64,000 bases of DNA from Chloroflexota bacterium (GCA_021323855.1 JAJPKE010000017.1:186001-250000), one strand, 5' to 3'; numbered from the stretch's first letter, positions 25,724 to 33,550 are shown. Program-made: numbers and translations. The notes: a model not told the origin generated them from the sequence alone.

Positions 25724-27133
25724 TCATTGTTGAAACGAATCTCTATTCCTCTGAGGAGTGGCACGGCGGGCGATGCCAGCAAGATACGCGCTGGTGCTTT
25801 GCGCGCGGCCCAGCGTCGAGTGCAGCGCATAGCGCAGGGCGTCCAGCGCGTGATCGTGCTGCTTCAGCGGCATCTCGGAGGCCGCGCGTTCGCCAGCCTG
25901 ATCGCGCTGCCCATCCGGCACGGTAGCGTACTGGTAGCTGCCGAACTCGGTGATGGTGTGAACGCAACGCGGCGCGACATAGAGACCGCGCGTGCCATCC
26001 GCCCGCCGCGCCAGCAGTCCGGTGATCGTCTGAATGCCCGCGCGCACCGCGTTGTCGCCGCGTAGCGCCTGCGCTGGCAACCCCTCCTGCGCGAGCGCCG
26101 CCGCCAGCGCCGCGATATGCTCCGGCTCATCAGGTCCGCAGAACCAGCGTTGCACGCCGTAGCGCCGTGTCAGATCGAGCAGCGCCGGTAGCAGCGTCTC
26201 GGTGAGCGCGGCGCGCCGCTGATAGAACTCGTCAATCAGCCAGGCGCGACCATCGCCATCCAACCCGATTACCAGCGCCGCCGCTGGATTGGTGTAGCCC
26301 CAGTCAATGCCACCAATCACCTCGGTCCAGACAGCATCTGGTGGCGGCTCGCGCAGGTTGCCATTGTTGCCAGCGTCGAAGGCGTAGACCAATCCCTCGA
26401 AGGCGACGAAGAGACCCATCACTTCTTGCTGATAGAATGCGCTACTGCCATACCCCAGATTCTCCACGTAGCCATCCGGCAGATTATGCGCGTTGGCATA
26501 GGTGTTGGCGCGATAGAGCGCGTGATTGGAGTGCGGCGCCTGCTCGAAGTCGCGCCAGAAACCGTCGCGTCCCTGTGGTGTGCCCGTCGCCCAGGCCGCC
26601 GTCGCATAGCCACGCTGGCGCAGCCGCCCTTTGAGAACACGCCAGGCGTAATGACCGCAGAGCGTCGCTTCGTCCAGCCAGAACCAGGCGAGATTCAGCC
26701 CGCGCGCATGGTCCGGCGTATCCAGCGACCGCAACAGGATTTCCGAGCCGTTGCGTAGGATGAGATGCTGTTCGCCTTTGTGGTAGGCGGCGATCAGCGA
26801 CGGCGGCAGCAGCTCGAAGAACAGACGCGCCGTCGTGTCGCGCAGCATGGCGTAGGTTGGCGCACCGATCAGGCCGAGCGAGCCGGGATACTCCAGCGCG
26901 CGCAGGATGGCCCGCACCGCACCAGCAAACGTCTTGCCACTGCCGATGCCGCCGATATACAGGCTGAAGCGCAACGGCGAGGTGACAAAGGCTTGCTGCG
27001 TAGGATTGAGCTGCCAGTTGCGGGCCAGCGCCGCGCCAGCCTCGTGTCCCGCTGCGGACCAGCCGACATGGCGCATGCGCTGTTCGCTTATGCTCATCGT
27101 TCCTTGCGCTCTTGTTTCTTCCTGTTCTGGCAT
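25724..27133 (-). CDS. Phage-type terminase large subunit
   Basis: 469 aa. ATPase: Walker A GGIGSGKT (61-68), Walker B WFWLDE (150-155) and the coupling motif TGTPQG. RNase H-like nuclease: GIDWGYTNP (D277), CGPDEPEH (D335) and HDHALDALRY (D427/D431). All catalytic acids seem present, so it may be active. TerL cuts and pumps DNA into procapsids, yet no portal, capsid or tail gene is near. The start is the ATG after GAAGGAG; the longer open frame runs through a REP-like repeat. GC and codon use look like the host. It could be a decayed prophage, a gene-transfer-agent remnant or a domesticated module. Confidence 0.85.
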   Translation of the reverse strand: MPEQEETRAQGTMSISEQRMRHVGWSAAGHEAGAALARNWQLNPTQQAFVTSPLRFSLYIGGIGSGKTFAGAVRAILRALEYPGSLGLIGAPTYAMLRDTTARLFFELLPPSLIAAYHKGEQHLILRNGSEILLRSLDTPDHARGLNLAWFWLDEATLCGHYAWRVLKGRLRQRGYATAAWATGTPQGRDGFWRDFEQAPHSNHALYRANTYANAHNLPDGYVENLGYGSSAFYQQEVMGLFVAFEGLVYAFDAGNNGNLREPPPDAVWTEVIGGIDWGYTNPAAALVIGLDGDGRAWLIDEFYQRRAALTETLLPALLDLTRRYGVQRWFCGPDEPEHIAALAAALAQEGLPAQALRGDNAVRAGIQTITGLLARRADGTRGLYVAPRCVHTITEFGSYQYATVPDGQRDQAGERAASEMPLKQHDHALDALRYALHSTLGRAQSTSAYLAGIARRATPQRNRDSFQQ

Positions 27134-27589
27134 ATGTTGCTCCTTCATTAAGAGACCTGACCCCCGGCCCCTCTCCCACGAGGCGAGGGGAGCGCAGACG
27201 CTGGCGTCAAGCCGGGCGCAAGCAAAGAGACATAAAACGTCTGATGCGAACCTGCGGAGGCAGGTTTCGCGGCGGCAAGCCATCCAGGCACGAATTCATT
27301 CGCCAGCTCGCTCTACGCAGGCTTCGTCGTCCGTAGGACGCTTCGGCGCGGGTTCACATGCCAGCCCCTGCATGCGTTCTGGCGCTCTGGTGCCCGAATA
27401 TATCTCTCTTTATTTGCCGGCCTCACGTTCGCTCAGACAAACCCGTTGCCTCTCGCCACACCCATTTGCCTTGCGTTCTGGCCCCCCTCTCCCGCGCACG
27501 GGGATGAGCCTCCGCCATGCGAAGCATGGAAGCACTGCCTGGCAGTGCGGAGGAGGCGATGAGCGAAGCGGAGGGGCTGGGGGTGGGGG
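27134..27589. repeat. Repeat-filled gap between terminase genes
   Basis: No gene seen. Contents: a REP-like hairpin at about 27152-27190; an inverted copy of the GCCTGGATGGC family at 27247-27300; a composite at 27480-27595. In the composite, REP-like arms (GGCCCCCCTCTCCCGCGCAC and GGAGGGGCTGGGGGTGGGGG) flank about 60 bp with smaller inverted repeats (CATGCGAAGCATG, CACTGCCTGGCAGTG). The composite looks like one repeat inserted in another. Confidence 0.55.
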
Positions 27590-28183
27590 CTACCCCGGCG
27601 GAATATTCTCCGGTCCCTCTGGGCGCTCGCTGATGGTGATATGTACCGGCGGCGCCTCCTCCTGGCCGTGCCGCTCATACAAGCCCTGCAACCGGGCGAT
27701 TTCGCGTTGCGCCGTCAGCGCGATGGCAAGGAAACGCGCGCCCTGGTTCGCTGGCTGGCGTGGCTGACGTTGTGGTTCTTCAGCCGTTGCGTCGGTTGCC
27801 GCCTCCTGCGCAGCGCGCAGCGCATGCAAAGCGGCGCGCTCATCCTCATAGGCCAACCACGCGGCGCCAGCAATGGCGCGATAGCCTTCGATGGCCACCA
27901 GCATCTCGGCGCTGCGTCCAGACTGCCCCGTGCCGCTCAGCGTCTCTTCGCGGTCCAGCAGATCAGCGATCCACTCGCGCACGAGCGCCGCTGGCAGGCT
28001 GAGCGTTGCTGCAACTGCCTCGACGCGCAGCCCGTGGCAATATAGCGCAAAGGCGCGTTCCCGTCGTCGCGCGGTATCGTCGTGTTCGCCTCCCATGTTC
28101 ATGGCGCTGGTATTCCTGGTATTCTCAGCATTCGTCTCGTTCGCCTCATTCATCTCATACGAATCATGCGGTAGTAGACGCAT
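27590..28183 (-). CDS. Terminase small subunit-like DNA-binding protein
   Basis: 197 aa with SD AAAGGAGAG. An HTH of TerS type lies at about 43-73 (AFALYCHGLRVEAVAATLSL, ending VREWIADLLDRE). A central helical oligomerisation-like region follows (EGYRAIAGAAWLAYEDERAALHALRAAQEAA), then a TLTAQREIARLQGLYERHG segment common in TerS. TerS recognises packaging sites. It is encoded 456 bp upstream of TerL on the same strand and probably shares its transcript. Confidence 0.72.
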   Translation of the reverse strand: MRLLPHDSYEMNEANETNAENTRNTSAMNMGGEHDDTARRRERAFALYCHGLRVEAVAATLSLPAALVREWIADLLDREETLSGTGQSGRSAEMLVAIEGYRAIAGAAWLAYEDERAALHALRAAQEAATDATAEEPQRQPRQPANQGARFLAIALTAQREIARLQGLYERHGQEEAPPVHITISERPEGPENIPPG

Positions 28184-28326
28184 GTGGCTCTCCTTTCCTC
28201 ATGGCAAACACACAGAAAAGCCGGTCACTTCAGATGGAGTGGCCGGCGTCCTTTTCAGACTCACCTTCAGGCATATCCAGGCAAATTCAGATATTCCATG
28301 CAAAGTTAGCGCAGCGTAAGCGCCGG

Positions 28327-28551
28327 TTAGCCCAACGGTGTCTTGATATCGCCAGTAATGGAGTGCAGCCCCTGTCCCTTCCAGCTCAGCCAGATTTGCC
28401 CGCTCTCCGGCGCAGCATCGTTGATACGCGCCTGATGCGCCGCTAGCCAGAGCGCCAGCCGTAACACCCGCCCCTGCAAGGGAAACCGCTTACCAGCATA
28501 ATGCAACTCACCCTTCTCCGCATCGGACTGGCTGCCGTCATCGTTTGCCAT
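28327..28551 (-). CDS. Small hypothetical protein upstream of the terminase genes
   Basis: 74 aa from the ATG after GGAGAGGG. The sequence GKRFPLQGRVLRLALWLAAHQ is a clear helix, followed by QIWLSWKGQGLHSITGDI. The open frame upstream encodes the tandem repeat and is probably not translated. Not recognised. It is the first gene of the minus-strand run into TerS and TerL. Confidence 0.5.
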   Translation of the reverse strand: MANDDGSQSDAEKGELHYAGKRFPLQGRVLRLALWLAAHQARINDAAPESGQIWLSWKGQGLHSITGDIKTPLG

Positions 28552-28601
28552 CGCCCTCTCCCCTGCCTTCCCATTGATCTCGTATCTCGCACTGTATCGC
28601 C

Positions 28602-28654
28602 TATTGCCGGGTGTCTCTCTATTGCCGGGTGTCTCTCTATTGCCGGGTGTCTCT
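28602..28654. repeat. 18-bp tandem repeat, three copies
   Basis: Copies at 28602-28619, 28620-28637 and 28638-28654, identical except that the last lacks one base. No spacers, so not CRISPR. Confidence 0.85.
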
Positions 28655-28777
28655 ATTGAATGAGGTCTCTCTTGCGCACACCATGCCGAGCCAAACAACA
28701 TCCTGCTGTTTGATAGGACTCCGCGTGGCTTTTCCTTACGATTTACACCACGGCTACTCTGCCATTCGGTGCTTGTG

Positions 28778-28806
28778 ATTATAGAACACAATTTCTAGAA
28801 CGGCAA
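28778..28806 (-). promoter_or_regulatory. Promoter for the small-gene/TerS/TerL run
   Basis: Minus strand TTGCCG (28806-28801), 17-bp spacer, TATAAT (28783-28778). It lies about 225 bp before the 28551 start. Confidence 0.55.
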
Positions 28807-28930
28807 GCATCAAAGAGGCTCACTGATAAAACTGCTGGGGTAAGATGTCCGGTTTTGTCCGGAGTTGACGGGTTTTGGCTGGTTTTGGCTGGTTTGTCCG
28901 CAGATGATTGGAATTGACTGGATATGGCTG

Positions 28931-28964
28931 TGAGACCGCGCTTCGTGCCAGAAGTGCGGTCTCA
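28931..28964. terminator. Hairpin after the SRPBCC gene
   Basis: Stem TGAGACCGC/GCGGTCTCA with an inner CTTC/GAAG pair. It lies 17 bp past the stop of the minus-strand 28981 gene. No T-run. Confidence 0.5.
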
Positions 28965-28980
28965 TCGCGCACACGCTATC

Positions 28981-29475
28981 TCATTCTGCATGGACACCTG
29001 AAAGCTGGTTATGCAGCAGATAGTGCGTGATAGCTGTCTCCCACGAGGCTATGTAGTCCTGATAGTGCGCTGGCGTGAAGCTGTCGAGATGAGCGTTGCC
29101 AGCGGGGGTGAGCGCCGTCAGCGTATAGGTGATCTGCGCGCTGGTCTTTGCCTCGCCGTGAGTCTTGTCGCCTTCGCAGCGCACGTCAACCACGGTGGTA
29201 TGCGAGCCGGGCAGCACATTAAAATAGCGAACATGCGCCTGCTCCGGCTCATACGCGATGATGGTCCAGATTTTGACTGGCTCGCCATCGTGCTGCGTCG
29301 TGAAGACCGCGCCTTCCTGGGCCATGCCGGAGGAGGGATAGAGCATCTCAGGGTCCCAACCGTGCGCCCAGTGCTTCTCGCCGAGCGGCTCGAAGAGCGG
29401 AAATACATGGTCGCGTGGCGCTGGCAAGGAAATCGTTGCCGAGCGCGTGATCTGCTGCGCAAGAAAAGGTGCCAT
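28981..29475 (-). CDS. SRPBCC-like (START/polyketide cyclase) domain protein
   Basis: 164 aa. The pattern TRSATISLPAPRDHVFPLFEPLGEKHWAHGW and later ITYTLTALTPAGNAHLDSF with a long C-terminal helix (HYQDYIASWETAITHYLLHN) fits the SRPBCC hydrophobic-ligand fold. TTQHDGEPVKIWTIIAYEPEQ is the mid-sheet. Ligand unknown. GAGATGAGGT precedes the ATG. It has no obvious tie to the neighbouring RHH and terminase genes. Confidence 0.68.
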   Translation of the reverse strand: MAPFLAQQITRSATISLPAPRDHVFPLFEPLGEKHWAHGWDPEMLYPSSGMAQEGAVFTTQHDGEPVKIWTIIAYEPEQAHVRYFNVLPGSHTTVVDVRCEGDKTHGEAKTSAQITYTLTALTPAGNAHLDSFTPAHYQDYIASWETAITHYLLHNQLSGVHAE

Positions 29476-29498
29476 ACCTCATCTCTACTTTCTCAAGG

Positions 29499-29535
29499 AA
29501 CCGGGGCAGGCGCGTGTCTGGCGTCTGCCCCGGTT
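29499..29535. terminator. Hairpin after the RHH-like gene
   Basis: 11-bp perfect stem AACCGGGGCAG/CTGCCCCGGTT with a 15-nt loop. It is positioned to end the minus-strand 29545 transcript. Confidence 0.6.
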
Positions 29536-29544
29536 CGATTGCTG

Positions 29545-29943
29545 CTACTCATTGTTGGTGTTTGTGGCGCTGTCAGTGTCGTTGACGTGAGCAGTATTAA
29601 CGGCGTCGCGTTCGATGAAGCGATGGCTGGCGCTGGCGTCGTAGTCCATCCCATACACCGTTTTGAGCTGCGCGATGTGTCTCAGCGTCTCCTCACTGAA
29701 TGGCGTCTTCTGCTCGAAAGCATGCAGTGTGATCCCTTCGAGCAGGTCGCCCAGCGAAATGTCAAAGTATTCCGCCAGCGCCTTGAGAACCTTGACCATG
29801 CGCTTTTCCATGCGCGCGCCAATCTGCACCCGCTCGATAGGGATACGAGGGATATCCCGCTGATGGGAAGCGCCTGCCTCGCCGCGCTGTTCGCCATGCC
29901 GTTCGCTCTGCTGCCTGTGTTCCTCCGACTGCCCCATACGCAT
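29545..29943 (-). CDS. Ribbon-helix-helix-like putative regulator
   Basis: 132 aa. RIPIERVQIGARMEKRMVKVLKALAEYFDISLGDLLEGI has the strand-helix-helix pattern of RHH DNA-binding proteins; the N-terminal 30 residues are Gln/His/Glu-rich and the tail is Asp/Asn/Thr-rich. The promoter has a TTGTTAC/GTAACAA inverted repeat just past its -10, as expected for autorepression. GGCGGAG precedes the ATG. It could be a solitary regulator or an antitoxin without partner. Family call is moderate. Confidence 0.6.
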   Translation of the reverse strand: MRMGQSEEHRQQSERHGEQRGEAGASHQRDIPRIPIERVQIGARMEKRMVKVLKALAEYFDISLGDLLEGITLHAFEQKTPFSEETLRHIAQLKTVYGMDYDASASHRFIERDAVNTAHVNDTDSATNTNNE

Positions 29944-29967
29944 CTCCGCCGCTCATCTCGTGTTGCT

Positions 29968-29985
29968 TTGTTACATTGGTAACAA
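29968..29985 (-). promoter_or_regulatory. Operator of the RHH-like gene
   Basis: TTGTTAC-ATTG-GTAACAA, 7-bp perfect arms, overlapping the downstream edge of the -10. Confidence 0.55.
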
Positions 29986-30012
29986 TATAACACGGGGAAC
30001 GACGCGATGCAA
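29984..30012 (-). promoter_or_regulatory. Promoter of the RHH-like gene
   Basis: Minus strand TTGCAT (30012-30007), 17-bp spacer, TATATT (29989-29984). Confidence 0.6.
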
Positions 30013-30053
30013 GAGCGGGCATTGGCGTATGTTGCGAATGGTTAGAGGTTTCT

Positions 30054-30083
30054 GGTAGGGCAGACAAGAATGTCTGCCCTACC
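30054..30083. terminator. Strong hairpin, dispersed-repeat type
   Basis: 13-bp perfect stem GGTAGGGCAGACA/TGTCTGCCCTACC with loop AGAA. It follows the minus-strand 30106 gene. The GACATTCTTGTC core also occurs near 6785, so it may be a dispersed repeat used as a terminator. Confidence 0.55.
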
Positions 30084-30105
30084 ACTGTCCTGCGTTGAGG
30101 GCATG

Positions 30106-30585
30106 CTATTGATTCGCGCCACAAGCGGCGAGGATGCGCTCTTCGGCTCGCTCGCGCTTGATCTGGAAGACCGTCAGTTTGCTGCCAAGCGAAGTGCAGA
30201 TATCGGCGTCGAGGTTCGCATACTGAAGATACCGAGTGAGCCACTTAACTGGCCGCGTGTGGCAGGCAGGATACAGGTTTGGCTGGAACTGATAGTCGCC
30301 AGTGATGTGGCCAATTGCCGTAGCCGCTTGTCCCTTGAACGGGAGAAGAACCAGGTCGCCTTTATGGATGAGGTTAGCGAATGCCCAGATCTGTCCGGCA
30401 TTGTTCGCAATCTGGTGTGCATTCTTGTCGGTATAGACTTCCTCGCAGCGCGCCTTCAGCTCGTCGCGGGTGCTGTAATCAGAGAGGCTTCCCAAATCTT
30501 CCCAGTCAATGACCACAAGCCCCTGATCGCGCGCAAGTTCCTCATATTGCCCCTTGTCGCCAGCCCGTACAACCCAAACTGCCAT
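30106..30585 (-). CDS. Stand-alone Mrr-associated N-terminal (PUA/EVE-like) domain protein
   Basis: 159 aa from the ATG after GGAGGTACAACG. VWVVRAGDKGQYEELARDQG, VVIDWEDLGSLSDYSTRDEL, NNAGQIWAFANLIHKGDLVLLPF, IGHITGDYQFQPNLY, RPVKWL and SLGSKLTVFQI match the domain that precedes the nuclease in many Mrr-type restriction proteins. That domain is thought to read modified bases. Here there is no nuclease domain in the gene or beside it. It might be a sensor, or a remnant of a type IV system. The assignment rests on remembered family patterns. Confidence 0.65.
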   Translation of the reverse strand: MAVWVVRAGDKGQYEELARDQGLVVIDWEDLGSLSDYSTRDELKARCEEVYTDKNAHQIANNAGQIWAFANLIHKGDLVLLPFKGQAATAIGHITGDYQFQPNLYPACHTRPVKWLTRYLQYANLDADICTSLGSKLTVFQIKRERAEERILAACGANQ

Positions 30586-30609
30586 CGTTGTACCTCCCAC
30601 TTCGTTACA

Positions 30610-32184
30610 CTACCACGGATGAGCTGCTTGCAGCGATTCGAGCGCTTCGAGCGCGATGCCCATTGCCTCGGTCGTCACACAGGTGTTCACGCCGCCGCAG
30701 TCCTCGATGCCCAGGAGCGACCAGTTCTGCGCCTGCACGAACATGTAGCCCTGCCCCGCCGGCAGATACGCCTTGTTGATGGCAACGTTGATGAGCGCGT
30801 TCTCCGTGGTGCTGTAGGGGTTGCCCATGATCCAGTCCGCCACGTGATACGTCTCCAGCGTTGCCAGCATCCGCCCACCCTCTTTTTCAGTGTTGGTGAT
30901 GCTGAACCTGCCGAACGAGCAGTAGCCGGAGCCGCTGAACTGCCCGCGCGCAAAGTAGCCGCCATAGGTAGTGTCCCAGAACCCCGCAACGTTGTTGGAG
31001 ACGCTGAAGGATTGCAGCAAATCTATGGCGTGCGCAAGAAACATTCCGTTGTTGGTCGTCAGATAGGTGCGCAGGAAGGCCAGCGCGATGTGCAGGTTGG
31101 CGCTGGCGCTGACGCCGTTGCCCTGCACCGATTGGCTAGTCTCGAAGGTCTCGCAGTCATTGGCGGAGCCGTTGCCCTTCACCACATTGGCCATCGCCAA
31201 CGGGAAGAGGTGGTACTGCGCATTGTAGGCGTGCAGATAGATAAACTGGATCGCCTGTTTCCCTGCCTGTGTCCATTGCGGCTGCTGAAAGACATAGCCC
31301 GCCTCGAAGAGCGCCGCCGCTATCTCTATGGTGTAATCCACGCGATAGACGCCGTTGCTGCCGCTATTGGTGAAGTACACCGCGCCGAGGTTGGCATGGT
31401 AGTAGTGGGTATACCAGAAGTTCGCCTCGTCGTGCGCCAGATTCAGATAGCGGTTGTCGCCGGAGAGCTGCGCGAGGTTGAGCCACTCGTCGAAGAGCCA
31501 GCCGCTGGTGCTGAGGTTGGCGAAGTCGGCGAACTCGTTCAGCACAATCGGCGTATAGAGTTGCACCTGCACATCATAGGTATGATCGCCAGGATGGTTG
31601 ACCTTGTAAGTCCACAGATTGTGCAGATAGCGCAGATCGGTTAGCACGTCGTGCGCCGGTGAAAAGGCGCACTTGATGTGTCCCTGACTGATGAGGCAGG
31701 TAGGCTTGCCGGCGACGAAATCAACTTCCAGCGGCTGCGTGCCGGTGCTCCAGTTGACCCATAGCCCATTCTTGATGGGATCGTAGCCATTGGTGGCGAT
31801 GTCGTTGAGCGTCGCCTGGATGACGCTACTCACATTCAGCGTTTGCTGCCCGGCGGCCTTCGCCTGCGTGCCAGCCTTCGTGTGTTTGGCGCCGCTGGTG
31901 GTGTGCAGATGATGCTTGTGGCTGCCGCTGTGAGCCGCTACGCCGGGCATCCCCAGCAGCGCCAGCGAGACTGCCAGCAGCAGCGAAAGCAGCAGCGGCC
32001 AGCAGGTAGCGATGGAGCGGCGCTGTTCGTGTGTCCAGCCGGACACGCCTGCACTGACGCGCTCACTGCCATACATATCATACGCAGCATACGCATCGTC
32101 GTCACCAGCGCCATCATCGTTCGTATCCAGCCAGCTATCACCATGCTCTGCGCTGGATGCGCCTATCTTGACGAGAAAGAACAT
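30610..32184 (-). CDS. Membrane-anchored (alpha/alpha)6-barrel glycosidase-like protein
   Basis: 524 aa from the ATG after GGGGAGG. A cytoplasmic N-terminus is followed by one helix at about 60-85 (CWPLLLSLLLAVSLALLGMPG), then an outside domain. Repeated helical hairpins with aromatic/acidic motifs (GWLFDEWLNLAQLSGDNRYLNLA, RVDYTIEIAAALFEAGYVF, GFWDTTYGGYFARG, LETYHVADWIMGN) resemble six-hairpin glycosidases or epimerases. Four Cys in the outer domain could form disulfides. The substrate is unknown; a wall- or exopolysaccharide role is inference. Length fits one catalytic domain. Confidence 0.65.
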   Translation of the reverse strand: MFFLVKIGASSAEHGDSWLDTNDDGAGDDDAYAAYDMYGSERVSAGVSGWTHEQRRSIATCWPLLLSLLLAVSLALLGMPGVAAHSGSHKHHLHTTSGAKHTKAGTQAKAAGQQTLNVSSVIQATLNDIATNGYDPIKNGLWVNWSTGTQPLEVDFVAGKPTCLISQGHIKCAFSPAHDVLTDLRYLHNLWTYKVNHPGDHTYDVQVQLYTPIVLNEFADFANLSTSGWLFDEWLNLAQLSGDNRYLNLAHDEANFWYTHYYHANLGAVYFTNSGSNGVYRVDYTIEIAAALFEAGYVFQQPQWTQAGKQAIQFIYLHAYNAQYHLFPLAMANVVKGNGSANDCETFETSQSVQGNGVSASANLHIALAFLRTYLTTNNGMFLAHAIDLLQSFSVSNNVAGFWDTTYGGYFARGQFSGSGYCSFGRFSITNTEKEGGRMLATLETYHVADWIMGNPYSTTENALINVAINKAYLPAGQGYMFVQAQNWSLLGIEDCGGVNTCVTTEAMGIALEALESLQAAHPW

Positions 32185-32754
32185 TAAGAACACCTCCCCG
32201 CATCCTTTGCGTCACCCTAGGGAGCATCCAGCGTTCCCATACCAAAACCACACGGAAAGCCATGCAAGCATCAAACAGGTGCTTGCCGGTTGCTGCGCTG
32301 TTCTCCTCGCCCTGCATTACTCGTTTCTGGCAAGCGAAGGAAAACAAATCATGAGGGCATAACCCAACGCACGGGCTGGACCAGCGCGCCACGAAACGCA
32401 GGTTGCGCAGGCGAATAACTCGCAAGTATACGTATGTTTGCGTAAAAATACGATAATACTTTAATTTGTACTATGAGCAAGTGTCACGCCAAGTGAGAGA
32501 TGAGGTAATAGCGCACATGGAAAAGGGGCCTAATGCGGGCATGGATCGTGGCAGACCGTAGAAACCAGAGAAATCAGCGAAACCTACGAGAAGAAAAAGG
32601 CATGATATACTGGCACAAACAGCACAGGCAGTAGTTGCCTCGCGTCTGGATCGCGTCCCCCGTATTCCTGTTCCTGTATCGTCTTTGTGTAGGTCTCCAA
32701 CGTCCTTTTAGATGCGTTTGTGGATTGCCCTGGATTGCCCCAACGAGAGATGGC
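32185..32754. other. Long divergent intergenic region
   Basis: 570 bp between the glycosidase-like gene and the divergent membrane protein. I see no gene. The part around 32400-32500 is AT-rich and contains a near-perfect 22-bp palindrome at 32421-32442 centred on ATACGTAT (ends CGCAA/TTGCG), a likely regulator site. Candidate -10-like hexamers (TATACG, GATAATAC) are there but no clear promoter pair. Confidence 0.45.
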
Positions 32755-33546
32755 ATGTACCCGTATGGATCTACGGACCCGGCGGACGGCACAAAACGCG
32801 AAGTAGCGGCGCGCAAAGAGCGTGCTGAGCGCGCGGAGCCTGCGGAACGCGACGATAATTTCGAGTTCGAGGAAAACGTTCCTGCCGCTGGCGCTGCGGG
32901 CAGCAGGCGCAGGCGCGGCGCTGCCGTCGCGCTGGCGCTGGCGTTGATTGTCACCCTGTTGCTGGCGCTGGCGCTGCATGACAGCGGAGCGGAGCAGCAG
33001 GTGATTGTCGCTGCGAGTCCCAGCGCCAGCGTTTTTAGCGCCACACCTGCGCTGCTGACCAGTACGCCCCCAGCGAACGCGCTCGCTCCCGCGCCGGTGC
33101 GTTGTCCCGCGCAGGGAACCGCCAGTGCCTCGCTGGGACAGATCACGTATTACGCCACACCTGCCTACGGCATCTCACCGGTATGGATGCTGGGGCTGTA
33201 TAGCGAACAGCAGCAGCGAATCGTTCACTTCGAGCGTTATCCGCCGCTGCCCTACACGGCGCAGGGCTGGCGCTGGCGCATTCTGATGGTCAGCGCGCCA
33301 GGCTATAGCGGACTGGTGACGCTCTCCGGCGCGCAGATGGGTGGCGCCGCTCCCACGCCGCTGCTGATGGACGCCGGTAGCGGGTTGAAGCCGCTGCTCA
33401 CGCTCAATCCGCTCGACCCCACAACCAGGGGCCAGCGCTGGGCGGAGTGGCCTATCTATGTCTTCTTGCCGGGACCTGGGTGCTATCAGATGAGCGCGCG
33501 CTGGCCTGGCGGCAATTGGCAGATCACCTTCGCTGCTGGGGCATGA
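32755..33546 (+). CDS. Type II membrane-anchored extracytoplasmic protein
   Basis: 263 aa from MYPYGSTDP. Cytoplasmic charged segment (AARKERAERAEPAERDD), then RRRRG and one helix (AAVALALALIVTLLLALAL), then a Ser/Thr/Pro-rich linker and an outer beta-rich domain (YGISPVWMLGLYSEQQQRIV, GWRWRILMVSAPGYSGLVTLSG, GPGCYQMSARWPGGNWQITF) with two Cys. The end resembles other Chloroflexota surface proteins with a YQMSARWPGG-type C-terminus, but I cannot name the family. Confidence 0.6.
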   Translation: MYPYGSTDPADGTKREVAARKERAERAEPAERDDNFEFEENVPAAGAAGSRRRRGAAVALALALIVTLLLALALHDSGAEQQVIVAASPSASVFSATPALLTSTPPANALAPAPVRCPAQGTASASLGQITYYATPAYGISPVWMLGLYSEQQQRIVHFERYPPLPYTAQGWRWRILMVSAPGYSGLVTLSGAQMGGAAPTPLLMDAGSGLKPLLTLNPLDPTTRGQRWAEWPIYVFLPGPGCYQMSARWPGGNWQITFAAGA

Positions 33547-33550
33547 CTCC

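Larger units (their letters stand above)
28552..28930. other. Gap with tandem repeats and a minus-strand promoter
   Basis: No gene seen. 28602-28654 holds three copies of the 18-mer TATTGCCGGGTGTCTCTC (third copy one base short). A promoter reading leftwards is at 28806-28778. At about 28850-28900 a G/T-rich stretch repeats GGTTTTGGCT twice. Confidence 0.5.

Noticed and set aside
27134..27283. N-terminal extension of the terminase large subunit
   Set aside because: It runs through a REP-like repeat; the ATG at 27133 has a proper ribosome site and fits family length.
28602..28654. Possible CRISPR repeats
   Set aside because: The copies are contiguous with no spacers and no cas genes are near.
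30070..31644. Long plus-strand frame opposite the glycosidase-like gene
   Set aside because: It is an antisense shadow of the 30106 and 30610 genes, crosses the hairpin at 30054-30083 and has no protein-like motif.
32574..33146. Minus-strand frame opposite the 32755 gene
   Set aside because: It is a Ser/Ala-rich mirror of the membrane helix and linker on the other strand, with no ribosome site and no recognisable domain.
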